Shown: positions 1 through 5,201 of the stretch, piece after piece
Position numbering within the stretch: position 1 is the stretch's first letter
How the letters are laid out: every line of letters starts with the position of its first letter
NCBI GenBank assembly: GCA_034189325.1
Contig: JAXHUM010000003.1
Location: 1-7,338 of the forward strand
Direction: 5' to 3'
Length of the DNA stretch: 7,338 nucleotides
Origin: JAXHUM01 sp034189325
GTDB taxonomy: Bacteria > Desulfobacterota > DSM-4660 > Desulfatiglandales > Desulfatiglandaceae
Position numbers and translations under genes: made by a program
The notes under the pieces: model-generated
The model's database searches: none
What the model was told of the DNA's origin: nothing
The model's input: only the letters and a program-made list of their open reading frames with translations

Positions 1-271
1 TCTTCGGTTTCCTGTCGTTGATCAGTGTCGACAAGAGCTCTTTGGAAAGATTGGAATGAAAGACCTCGAGCTTATCATCTTCAATGAGCAGGACTCTATC
101 GACCCTATCCGTTATCTGGTCGGCAAGAGAGGCGACCTCCTTACCGAATAGGACGGCTGTTATCGGTGCGTTCAGTTGCTCGCTCAGATCATGGGCCTTA
201 TTGAGCATTTCAAAGGATATATCCCTGATTTCCCCTAACCTGTGTTCTATAAGTACCAATATATCGCTCAT
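1..271 (-). CDS. etfA: Electron transfer flavoprotein alpha subunit, N-terminal part (cut by window edge)
   Basis: The first 90 codons are present, starting MSDILVLIEHRLGEIRDISF and running off the left edge without a stop. The start matches the N-terminal domain of EtfA proteins: a hydrophobic beta strand (ILVLIEH), a helix beginning near GEIRDISFEML, then AHDLSEQLNAPITAVLFG, where EtfA usually has a second strand of its Rossmann-like fold. EtfA carries the FAD site in its C-terminal domain, which lies outside this window, so cofactor binding cannot be checked here. The ATG lies one base after the TAA stop of etfB, and an AAAGGAG-type ribosome binding site sits inside the last codons of etfB, so the two subunits are very likely co-translated. 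Identification rests on the N-terminus plus the partner gene; I am confident of the family, less so of the subgroup. Confidence 0.9.
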   Translation of the reverse strand, partial: MSDILVLIEHRLGEIRDISFEMLNKAHDLSEQLNAPITAVLFGKEVASLADQITDRVDRVLLIEDDKLEVFHSNLSKELLSTLINDRKPK

Positions 272-272
272 T

Positions 273-1055
273 TTAGCCAATCACTCCTTTCTTTTTAAGA
301 ATATCTATCAGTTGATCAGCAATAGCGTCGAGTTCTCCCTCCAATATCTCAGCGCCGCCGGTATCGGGTGGAGGATACATCTCTTCGATTCTCAATTGAG
401 GGGCGATGTCGTTTTCAGACAATCCCAGGTCTGAGAGCCCCAGAACCTTGAGTTCCTTTTTCCGTGCCTTCTTGATGCCCATGATGGAGACATATCTCGG
501 TTGATTGATCCCCGTCTGGATGGAGAAAAGGGCGGGTAAGTCTATCTTGGATACCTCAGTCAGGCCCCCTTCAAGTTCGCAACTGATTTTGGCCTTTCCA
601 TCTTCCACTTCAATACCCGTTACCATACAGGCCTGGTTAAGGCCGATATATTCCGCCAAAAGCCCGCCTACCATGCTGTAATTGTCATCGCCCGCCTGAA
701 CGCCTGTAAAGATGAGTCCAAAATCTTCCTCTTTTGAGACTTCCTTCAAGATTTTGGCGATTCCATACACATCCACATCATTCTTATTTTCAATATCCAC
801 CCTGACAGCCCTGTCAGCGCCCATGGCCAGGCATTTTCGCAAGATATCCTCGTCCTCTTCATTCCCAACCGTAACAGCGACAACCGTGCCCCCCAGTTTT
901 TCTTTTAACTGAATGGCCTCCTCTATGGCGTAGTTGTCCCAGTCATTGATAGCAAAGGGCAGTTGACTCTGATCCACCACCCTGTTCTTTTGATCAATGA
1001 CAAGATCGACCTCCTCGGTAAGGGGGACGTTTTTGACACAAACCATGATATCCAT
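273..1055 (-). CDS. etfB: Electron transfer flavoprotein beta subunit
   Basis: A 260-residue protein, the usual EtfB length. It opens with MDIMVCVKNVP, the family's typical first strand, followed by a DWDNYAIEEA segment (residues 38-47) that corresponds to the usual N-P-F-D-E-Y-A-V-E-E-A nucleotide-site helix. Residues 117-139 (TGVQAGDDN, then the LLAEYIG helix) are the conserved G-x-Q-A-x-D-D loop that binds AMP or a second FAD. Residues 149-192 hold the EtfB signature (acidic ELEGG, then LPALFSIQTGINQPRY), and KKARKKEL (195-202) lies where the partner-dehydrogenase recognition loop is expected. With EtfA it forms a soluble flavoprotein that shuttles electrons from acyl-CoA or related dehydrogenases. 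The start at 1055 is supported by GGGAGG ten bases upstream; an internal Met four codons in would cut into the first strand. Whether the complex bifurcates electrons cannot be decided from this fragment. Confidence 0.95.
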   Translation of the reverse strand: MDIMVCVKNVPLTEEVDLVIDQKNRVVDQSQLPFAINDWDNYAIEEAIQLKEKLGGTVVAVTVGNEEDEDILRKCLAMGADRAVRVDIENKNDVDVYGIAKILKEVSKEEDFGLIFTGVQAGDDNYSMVGGLLAEYIGLNQACMVTGIEVEDGKAKISCELEGGLTEVSKIDLPALFSIQTGINQPRYVSIMGIKKARKKELKVLGLSDLGLSENDIAPQLRIEEMYPPPDTGGAEILEGELDAIADQLIDILKKKGVIG

Positions 1056-1278
1056 CTTCTAGTACCTCCCTAAAAAGTTATTGAAAGCAGTTCTGTACCG
1101 TTTCCAGGGCAAATTGACCTATCCGATTGTGAGTGCCTTGCAAGAGACCGCCATTGGGCTTGTGAACATATGCTCAGTAGGCTACCCCTCTTTTGGAAAA
1201 GCTCCTTTAACATGTGGTGAATGAGAAGATCGATCCCCTCCAAAAGAGCATGTGAAATAGATTGCAAAATAGACTCAA

Positions 1279-1306
1279 CAATTAACATTTTCATATTTTC
1301 TGTCAA
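1279..1306 (-). promoter_or_regulatory. Candidate sigma70 promoter for etfBA
   Basis: On the minus strand a perfect TTGACA (plus 1301-1306) is followed after 16 bases by TAATTG (plus 1279-1284), a poor match to TATAAT, with A-rich DNA between and upstream. It faces etfB and would give a leader of roughly 215 nt. The -35 box is exact, the -10 box weak, so this is a suggestion only. Confidence 0.35.
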
Positions 1307-1497
1307 GTTTTTTGTTTTGCAAAAGCCCGTCAAGTCCTGGGGACGAACCTATGTTTCAGCGAGTGATGAGAAGTTGAATCAACAGACCCAAAATTTGTAG
1401 AACTTCGGTGCCGATTGAACCGTATGAAAGTGTCGGAAATGGGAGGCATGTGGTTTTCCCGGGGGAATAGCGTGGAAACTGAAATGTCGTGGAGACG

Positions 1498-1511
1498 AAG
1501 GATGCATCCTT
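1498..1511. repeat. 14-bp perfect palindrome (possible operator)
   Basis: AAGGATGCATCCTT reads the same on both strands. It lies about 200 bp upstream of the FabK-like gene and just upstream of a promoter-like stretch at 1523-1552. A perfect 14-bp palindrome is expected about 0.45 times per window of this size by chance, so position rather than rarity is the argument for a dimeric regulator site. Confidence 0.3.
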
Positions 1512-1522
1512 GGATTTCTCGA

Positions 1523-1552
1523 TTGATTTTTAGGGAAGGAACAGAATATATA
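1523..1552 (+). promoter_or_regulatory. Candidate promoter for the FabK-like gene
   Basis: TTGATT (1523-1528) is followed 18 bases later by TATATA (1547-1552) inside an AT-rich run. Each box matches the sigma70 consensus at four of six positions. It would give a leader of about 155 nt before the ATG at 1715. A second TTGACA (1623-1628) lies nearer the gene but has no recognisable -10 box after it. Confidence 0.25.
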
Positions 1553-1624
1553 TATCAATCATGCAGAATATGGAAGTATCTCCATCAATCACCCCCATCG
1601 CAAATCGTGCCGGAGTTGTTGGTT

Positions 1625-1636
1625 GACAGGTCTGTC
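1625..1636. repeat. 12-bp inverted repeat in the leader of the FabK-like gene
   Basis: GACAG and CTGTC flank a 2-bp centre (GT), about 80 bp before the start codon, and the left arm overlaps the TTGACA at 1623-1628. The layout is what a repressor site would show, but five-base arms occur several times per window by chance. Confidence 0.25.
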
Positions 1637-1714
1637 TCAGGCTTGATCCCTACGCCGTTTTTTATCCAGTAACTTCGGGGAAATTCCAATGGACATCGAG
1701 CAAAGGAGGCAGCA

Positions 1715-2659
1715 ATGAAGACAAGGCTTACCGAGCTATTGGGCATAAAACATCCCATTATACAGGGGGCCATGGCCTGGGTCTCACTTCCCCCACTCGC
1801 AGCGGCGGTTTCCGACGCAGGAGGTCTGGGAATCTTGGGGTCCGGTTATATGACGCCCGAAGAGTTGCGCCAGGCAATAAGGGAGGTAAGGGAATTAACC
1901 GACAAGCCCTTTGGCGCCAATATAATGCCTGACAACCCATTGCTGGAAGAGCTGATGGATGTCATGGTAGACGAGAAGATCGCGGTGGTGAGTTACGGAA
2001 GGGGCAACCCAAAAAAAATCATCGAGCGGGCCAAGCCGGGAGGGCTGATCGCTCTGCCTACCATGGGTGCCCTAAGCCATTCAGTGAAGGCGGAGAAGGA
2101 TGGGGCTGATGCGGTTATTGTCCAGGGGACCGAGGCGGGGGGACATTGCAGTCATGTCTCTACTCTGGTGCTTGTGCCCCTGGTAGTGGACAGCATTGAG
2201 GTGCCTGTGGTCGCTGCCGGCGGTTTTGCCGACTCCCGCGGGCTATTGGCGGCACTCAGCCTGGGCGCAGAGGGTATCTCCATGGGCACCCGGTTTATGG
2301 TAACCAAGGAATGCTCTATTCCCGATACGATCAAGCAGCGGATACTCAGCACCAATGAGGAGCAGACCGTTGTGACGGATAACCTAACAGGGGTGCGTTG
2401 CCGCGTACTCAAGAATAAGCTTGCCTCTCAATTCCTGGATATGGCGGCAAAGAAGGTGTCGCCCGAAGAGATAGCCAAACATGGCGTGGGGAGGTTTAAG
2501 AAGGCCTTCTTTGAGGGCGATGATGAGAACGGCACAGTCGCCATGGGGCAGGTCGCCGGCCTGATCGATGATATGCCCACCTGCAAAGAACTCATCGAAG
2601 GTATTGTCAATGGCGTGGAGGCTATCCTGGAGCAAATAGAGCGGAAAATCCAGGGTTGA
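1715..2659 (+). CDS. FabK-like FMN enzyme (enoyl-ACP reductase II / nitronate monooxygenase family)
   Basis: This 314-residue TIM-barrel flavoprotein belongs to the family holding FabK (NAD(P)H-dependent enoyl-ACP reductase) and nitronate monooxygenases. Visible landmarks in order: TELLGIKHPIIQGAM (residues 6-20, first strand and FMN phosphate region), AAVSDAGGLGILG (30-42), KPFGANIM (64-71), EAGGH (140-144) with His144 at the conserved active-site histidine, VPVVAAGGFADSRG (163-176, phosphate-binding loop), LGAEGISMGTRF (183-194), and a C-terminal GQVAGLID segment (278-285). The N-terminus and the GD-x-E-x-G-x-V-x-x-GQ-x-AGLI ending resemble FabK more than classical 2-nitropropane dioxygenases, but the family is hard to split by eye and no symbol is given. 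AAGGAGG (1703-1709) sits five bases before the ATG and fixes the start. The gene stands alone, divergent from etfBA and convergent with the next gene. An enoyl-thioester substrate is inference. Confidence 0.88.
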   Translation: MKTRLTELLGIKHPIIQGAMAWVSLPPLAAAVSDAGGLGILGSGYMTPEELRQAIREVRELTDKPFGANIMPDNPLLEELMDVMVDEKIAVVSYGRGNPKKIIERAKPGGLIALPTMGALSHSVKAEKDGADAVIVQGTEAGGHCSHVSTLVLVPLVVDSIEVPVVAAGGFADSRGLLAALSLGAEGISMGTRFMVTKECSIPDTIKQRILSTNEEQTVVTDNLTGVRCRVLKNKLASQFLDMAAKKVSPEEIAKHGVGRFKKAFFEGDDENGTVAMGQVAGLIDDMPTCKELIEGIVNGVEAILEQIERKIQG

Positions 2660-2745
2660 ACAGAGATATCATCACCCCTACTTTTCGGGTCAACCTGTTT
2701 TGTCCCGGGAGCAACCGGAGAGACTCCATGATACCCTGTTCAGGG

Positions 2746-3687
2746 CTAAAGAGACAGGACGATCTTTCCCCTTGTATGCTTTGCCTCTAACAGGGCATGG
2801 GCCTCTTGAATGTTTTCAAGTGGAAAAACCTTGGAAATGACCGGTTTTAAGCTCCCGGCTTCGACCCAGTTCCCAACCATGGACAGGTCCTCCCGGCATG
2901 AATGGACCATGACCATCTTTGCCTTCTTGCGACTGAACAATGCAGTCGCAAACATGCTGATGAAGACATGGGGCTGAATGACGGTTGAGATCCACGTTCC
3001 ATTTTTGGTCAAGATCGGCTTTATGATCCGGAAAGGTTGGTTTCCAAATACATCAAAAAAGATGTCAAAATGTTGAGCGGAGTTTTTTATGGCCCGATCG
3101 TGGTAATCGATGCAAATATCCGCACCCAAATCAATGAGTAATTCATGGTTGGCTGCACTACTGACAGCCGTCACCGTGGCATGATGGATCTTTGCGATCT
3201 GGACCGCCATGGATCCTACGCCGCCTGAGGCACCATTGATGCAGACCTCCATGCCCTTTTGGATCTTGCCTTTGTCTCGGAGGGCCTGCAATGCCGTCAA
3301 GGATACAAGCGGAAGGGCCGCTGCCTCCTGGAAAGACAAGCATTCCGGCTTTTTTGCGAGTTGGCCGGGCTTGGTTAACACATACTCGGCGCACGCTCTG
3401 CCTTGCCACCCATCGAGCATCCCAAAGACAGCCTCTCCTGTCTTGACCGTCTGGACCTCTCGGCCCACGTCGACCACCTCGCCTGCGAAATCCAACCCCG
3501 TCTGCATGGGAAAGCGGCTTCCCGAAAAGCGCTTGAATCGTCCTTTGCGGAGAAAGGTGTCTTTCGGATTGATAGAGGCCCCGCGGACCTGTACCAGTGC
3601 CTCGTCGGGCTTCGGTGAGGGTTTTTCTATGTCAACGATCTCCAGGACATCTGTTGCGCCGTACTTGTTGAAAACAGCCGCTTTCAT
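2746..3687 (-). CDS. Zinc-free MDR-family NAD(P)-dependent oxidoreductase (quinone oxidoreductase-like)
   Basis: A 313-residue medium-chain dehydrogenase/reductase. The GroES-like domain covers about residues 1-120, with MKAAVFNKYG, the ASINPKD segment (37-43) and TGLDFAGEVVDVG (63-75). The Rossmann domain follows, with NGASGGVGSMAVQIAK (151-166) as the nucleotide-binding loop and AVSSAANHELLIDLGAD as the next strand and helix. The C-terminus ends RGKIVLSL, as usual in this family. The catalytic-zinc motif GHE and the structural four-cysteine lobe are absent, so it belongs with the quinone oxidoreductase/enoyl reductase branch that reduces C=C bonds with NAD(P)H. The exact substrate is unknown. 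The ATG at 3687 is preceded by GAGGTGA (plus 3691-3697). A MITE-like insertion ends 26 bp upstream of the start codon, so the native promoter has probably been displaced or altered. Stop TAG at 2746-2748. Confidence 0.9.
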   Translation of the reverse strand: MKAAVFNKYGATDVLEIVDIEKPSPKPDEALVQVRGASINPKDTFLRKGRFKRFSGSRFPMQTGLDFAGEVVDVGREVQTVKTGEAVFGMLDGWQGRACAEYVLTKPGQLAKKPECLSFQEAAALPLVSLTALQALRDKGKIQKGMEVCINGASGGVGSMAVQIAKIHHATVTAVSSAANHELLIDLGADICIDYHDRAIKNSAQHFDIFFDVFGNQPFRIIKPILTKNGTWISTVIQPHVFISMFATALFSRKKAKMVMVHSCREDLSMVGNWVEAGSLKPVISKVFPLENIQEAHALLEAKHTRGKIVLSL

Positions 3688-3708
3688 ATATCACCTCATC
3701 GCGCCGAT

Positions 3709-3713
3709 AGGAT
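3709..3713. repeat. Target-site duplication, left copy (AGGAT)
   Basis: AGGAT directly abuts the left end of the MITE-like element and is repeated exactly next to its right end at 3856-3860. The bases outside the two copies differ, as expected for a 5-bp staggered cut repaired at insertion. Confidence 0.85.
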
Positions 3714-3855
3714 GAGACCTCTGCATAACGCCCCCTTTTGCCCAATTGCGGTGTCAGGTTCACATTTTGATCCTCGAAATATTCAATGTATTCCTCCGGT
3801 TAAAATTTTCGCCTTCCTTGCACTTGAACAAAATGGAGCATTTTTCAAAGGTCTC
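3714..3855. mobile_element. 142-bp MITE-like element with 27-bp terminal inverted repeats
   Basis: The left end begins GAGACCTCTGCATAACG and the right end, read on the minus strand, begins GAGACCTTTGAAAAATG. Without gaps the two termini agree at 21 of 27 positions (3714-3740 against 3829-3855), the first seven being identical. Both ends are bordered by AGGAT, a perfect 5-bp target duplication. There is no transposase and no room for one, so the element must have been moved by an enzyme encoded elsewhere in the genome. The interior is AT-rich (AAAATTTT near 3801-3810) and on the minus strand carries ribosome-binding-like sequences (CGGAGGAAT, GAGGATCAAAATG) with no usable reading frame after them. 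Its parent insertion-sequence family cannot be named from the termini alone. Open frames crossing it on either strand start with R-P-L-x-N-A-P-F-C, simply because the ends mirror each other; such predicted proteins should not be believed. Confidence 0.85.
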
Positions 3856-3860
3856 AGGAT
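3856..3860. repeat. Target-site duplication, right copy (AGGAT)
   Basis: Exact second copy of the AGGAT at 3709-3713, directly outside the GGTCTC end of the element. An undamaged duplication fits a fairly recent insertion. Confidence 0.85.
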
Positions 3861-3871
3861 GTTCATAGTGG

Positions 3872-3883
3872 CCCGTTCCATCG
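3872..3883. repeat. Inverted repeat, left arm, beside the zinc-ribbon gene
   Basis: CCCGTTCCATCG here recurs as its exact reverse complement at 4175-4186, on the other side of the zinc-ribbon gene. Similarity continues loosely inward from each arm: CCACT then GCC appear in both, with small spacing differences. Confidence 0.4.
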
Positions 3884-3949
3884 TTGTTCCACTGGCCAAT
3901 GACGCACTACATCCTCTATGTGAGTCCTCTCCCAACGTTTCGAGCCGCA

Positions 3950-4120
3950 CTATACCTTCAACCCAATATCAAAGACAGTATGGCAAGAGGGGCAGATAAA
4001 AAGCCAATGCGTGATATCACCGTCTCTTTTAAACATAGAGTGAAAACCGTCTTCATATCCGCAAGAAGGGCATATTTTGAACTCATCAGTGAGTTCGACA
4101 TGAGTCGCTTCATAGTCCAT
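3950..4120 (-). CDS. Small zinc-ribbon protein (56 residues)
   Basis: The protein begins MDYEATHVELTDEFK and then has CPSCGYED (Cys17, Cys20) and FICPSCHTVFDIGLKV (Cys43, Cys46), ending with TAG at 3950-3952. Two CPSC knuckles 22 residues apart, separated by a charged turn (KRDGD, 31-35) and a hydrophobic strand (HWLFI), are the hallmark of a rubredoxin-like zinc ribbon binding one zinc. Such domains bind nucleic acid or protein partners, or form part of larger machines; the exact role is unknown. The ATG at 4120 has GTGGAGA upstream at a usual distance. An in-frame TAG is found 16 codons further up, and the intervening codons offer no ATG. A frame at 3958-4149 on the same strand is its out-of-phase shadow. 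The gene lies upstream of, and on the same strand as, the oxidoreductase, and downstream of the transglutaminase-like gene. Only the cysteine pattern and start support it, yet that pattern is hard to get by chance. Confidence 0.8.
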   Translation of the reverse strand: MDYEATHVELTDEFKICPSCGYEDGFHSMFKRDGDITHWLFICPSCHTVFDIGLKV

Positions 4121-4142
4121 GGGGTCGTCTCCACGTATCCTG

Positions 4143-4154
4143 ATGCCATGGCAT
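4143..4154. repeat. 12-bp perfect palindrome upstream of the zinc-ribbon gene
   Basis: ATGCCATGGCAT lies 23-34 bp before the zinc-ribbon start codon and just downstream (minus strand) of TATAAG (plus 4158-4163), a -10-like hexamer without a good -35 partner. It could be an operator, but about two such palindromes are expected per window by chance. Confidence 0.25.
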
Positions 4155-4174
4155 GTTCTTATAGGCTAAGTGGG

Positions 4175-4186
4175 CGATGGAACGGG
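4175..4186. repeat. Inverted repeat, right arm, beside the zinc-ribbon gene
   Basis: CGATGGAACGGG, the exact reverse complement of 3872-3883. The pair brackets the zinc-ribbon gene in a 315-bp span. No matching target duplications are seen outside the arms. Confidence 0.4.
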
Positions 4187-4222
4187 TAAATTGACAGGAA
4201 GTCGCCTTGATGGCTTTGAGAT

Positions 4223-4915
4223 TCAGCCTGCAAAGGCCTCAGATTCAAAATCATCGGCAGTGGCCTTTGTCGACAATTCTTCATCGGCCGTAGAGCCGAA
4301 TCCCTTCCCGTAATACGCCTCCATCGCCTTCATGAATGTCTCATAAGGAAGATCAGCATATTCGCCCCTATCCCTTATATACTCCATATGCTTATTGCCG
4401 TTTTTGTCGAATGGATGGAATATGGAGTCTTGGGTTCCGTCATACTCGAGCGGCAGGATATGGACTTTCTCGCAAAGAGAGAGATTAAAGGCGGGGGTGC
4501 TCTTTGTCCACTTGCCTTTGAGATACATAACGGTCTGCCCATGAAACACAAACAGATTGTTTCCGTTCATGGATTGTTCTAATCGTGTTGAAGTAAGGTG
4601 GTTACGGACATCTGCAAAGGCCAGACGGCTTGGGATTCCCACTACACGGGCGCAAGCGGCCAACAGAATAGCCTTTGGCACACAATAGGATTCGCCTCGG
4701 TTTAATGTCGTGCTCGCCTTGAATCCCTCCGGAGTCATGTTTGATAGATAGGGGTTGTATCGGATACCATCCCTGACCGCGTAATAAAGGCGGATTCCTT
4801 TTTCCAGATCGGTTTTTGCGTTGCCCACGACTTTCTGTGCAAATTGGATAACATCCGAATGGTCACTATCTATGAAAAAAGTAGGCTGGAGATAGTGCCT
4901 CATTTGTTCCGCCAT
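4223..4915 (-). CDS. Transglutaminase-like cysteine peptidase-fold protein
   Basis: A 230-residue protein with a transglutaminase-core fold. Residues 37-54 (LEKGIRLYYAVRDGIRYN) match the helix leading into the core. GESYCVPKAILLAACARVVGIPSRLAFADVRNHL (74-107) holds the catalytic Cys78 and the conserved K-A-x-L-L-A-A and G-I-P-S-R segments. His125 in FVFHGQTVMYLKGKW is the likely second catalytic residue. The usual third residue, an Asp in W-x-x-x-D-P-T, is replaced by KSTPAFN (138-144), where Asn144 or a neighbour may serve. The C-terminal part (LEYDG, FHPFD, HMEYIRDRG, 156-184) is a conserved extension. There is no signal peptide, so it should be cytoplasmic; substrates (peptide or amide bonds) are unknown. 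AAGGAG (plus 4922-4927) precedes the ATG. The last 25 residues are acidic and probably disordered. Confidence 0.85.
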   Translation of the reverse strand: MAEQMRHYLQPTFFIDSDHSDVIQFAQKVVGNAKTDLEKGIRLYYAVRDGIRYNPYLSNMTPEGFKASTTLNRGESYCVPKAILLAACARVVGIPSRLAFADVRNHLTSTRLEQSMNGNNLFVFHGQTVMYLKGKWTKSTPAFNLSLCEKVHILPLEYDGTQDSIFHPFDKNGNKHMEYIRDRGEYADLPYETFMKAMEAYYGKGFGSTADEELSTKATADDFESEAFAG

Positions 4916-5201
4916 TTCCCGCTCCTTAATAACCGACAGGGCACCTCAATTGATCGATCGTAATGATTCCGGGAATATATCAGCCACCTCCGAGAAACGA
5001 AAGCATTAATGACGCTCAAGCATATGGCAAAGACCTATGGATTCTTCCCTTTGTTGAATCTCCCAACAGCTTCAGGGAGGGAAAACCTCCTGGGATGAAA
5101 ACAGAGGCCTTTTTGCTGCCGGTGATCATTCATTCAAGAGCCTCTCCCCCGTCCCGCACCGTCCCAACAAGGAAGTAGAGATCCTCATGGAAATAAGTTG
5201 A
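4916..5201. other. Intergenic region without a convincing gene
   Basis: Two short minus-strand frames near 5122 (about 32-37 codons, after GGAGAGG) and a plus-strand frame at 4963-5178 look like nothing I know. A hairpin at 5073-5092 (CAGG-G-AGG paired with CCTCCTG, one bulged base, GAAAA loop) lacks a following T-run on either strand, so it is not a standard intrinsic terminator. Confidence 0.45.

Larger units (their letters stand above)
1056..1714. other. Intergenic region between etfBA and the FabK-like gene
   Basis: Both flanking genes point away from this 659-bp region, so it should contain two promoters. I find no convincing gene. Two open frames (1070-1333 minus, 1415-1672 plus) lack a good ribosome binding site and resemble no family I know. 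The left part holds a sigma70-like promoter facing etfB. The right part holds an AT-rich promoter-like stretch, a 14-bp perfect palindrome (1498-1511) and a 12-bp inverted repeat (1625-1636) that could be regulator sites. No regulator gene is next to it. Confidence 0.6.
3688..3949. other. Intergenic region largely filled by an insertion
   Basis: Of these 262 bases, 142 belong to the MITE-like element and 5 to the second copy of its target site. Removing them leaves about 115 bp between the zinc-ribbon gene and the oxidoreductase, both on the minus strand. The remaining DNA at 3856-3949 holds no gene that I can see. Confidence 0.6.

Noticed and set aside
1070..1333. 87-codon minus-strand frame upstream of etfB
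   Set aside because: No ribosome binding site, no family resemblance, and it overlaps the best promoter candidate for etfBA.
1521..1560. GATTGAT (1521-1527) and ATCAATC (1554-1560) as a long-loop hairpin
   Set aside because: Seven-base arms with a 26-base AT-rich loop are common by chance and the arms overlap the promoter-like boxes.
1415..1672. 85-codon plus-strand frame in the etfB/FabK intergenic region
   Set aside because: Composition rich in Trp, Met and Arg in an unstructured order, no good ribosome binding site; it covers the palindromes and the promoter-like region.
2734..2745. CCCTG-TT-CAGGG inverted repeat between the convergent FabK-like and oxidoreductase genes as a shared terminator
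   Set aside because: Short stem, loop too tight and no T-run on either side; the remaining 86 bp also show no standard intrinsic terminator.
3712..3999. 95-codon plus-strand frame crossing the MITE-like element
   Set aside because: Its first half is the translation of the mobile element and its second half is antisense to the zinc-ribbon gene; no ribosome binding site.
3884..4189. 101-codon plus-strand frame opposite the zinc-ribbon gene
   Set aside because: Shadow of the minus-strand gene; no recognisable motif, whereas the other strand gives a clean four-cysteine ribbon.
4963..5178. 71-codon plus-strand frame between the transglutaminase-like and DUF4382 genes
   Set aside because: No ribosome binding site and no recognisable domain; isolated on the strand opposite to both neighbours.
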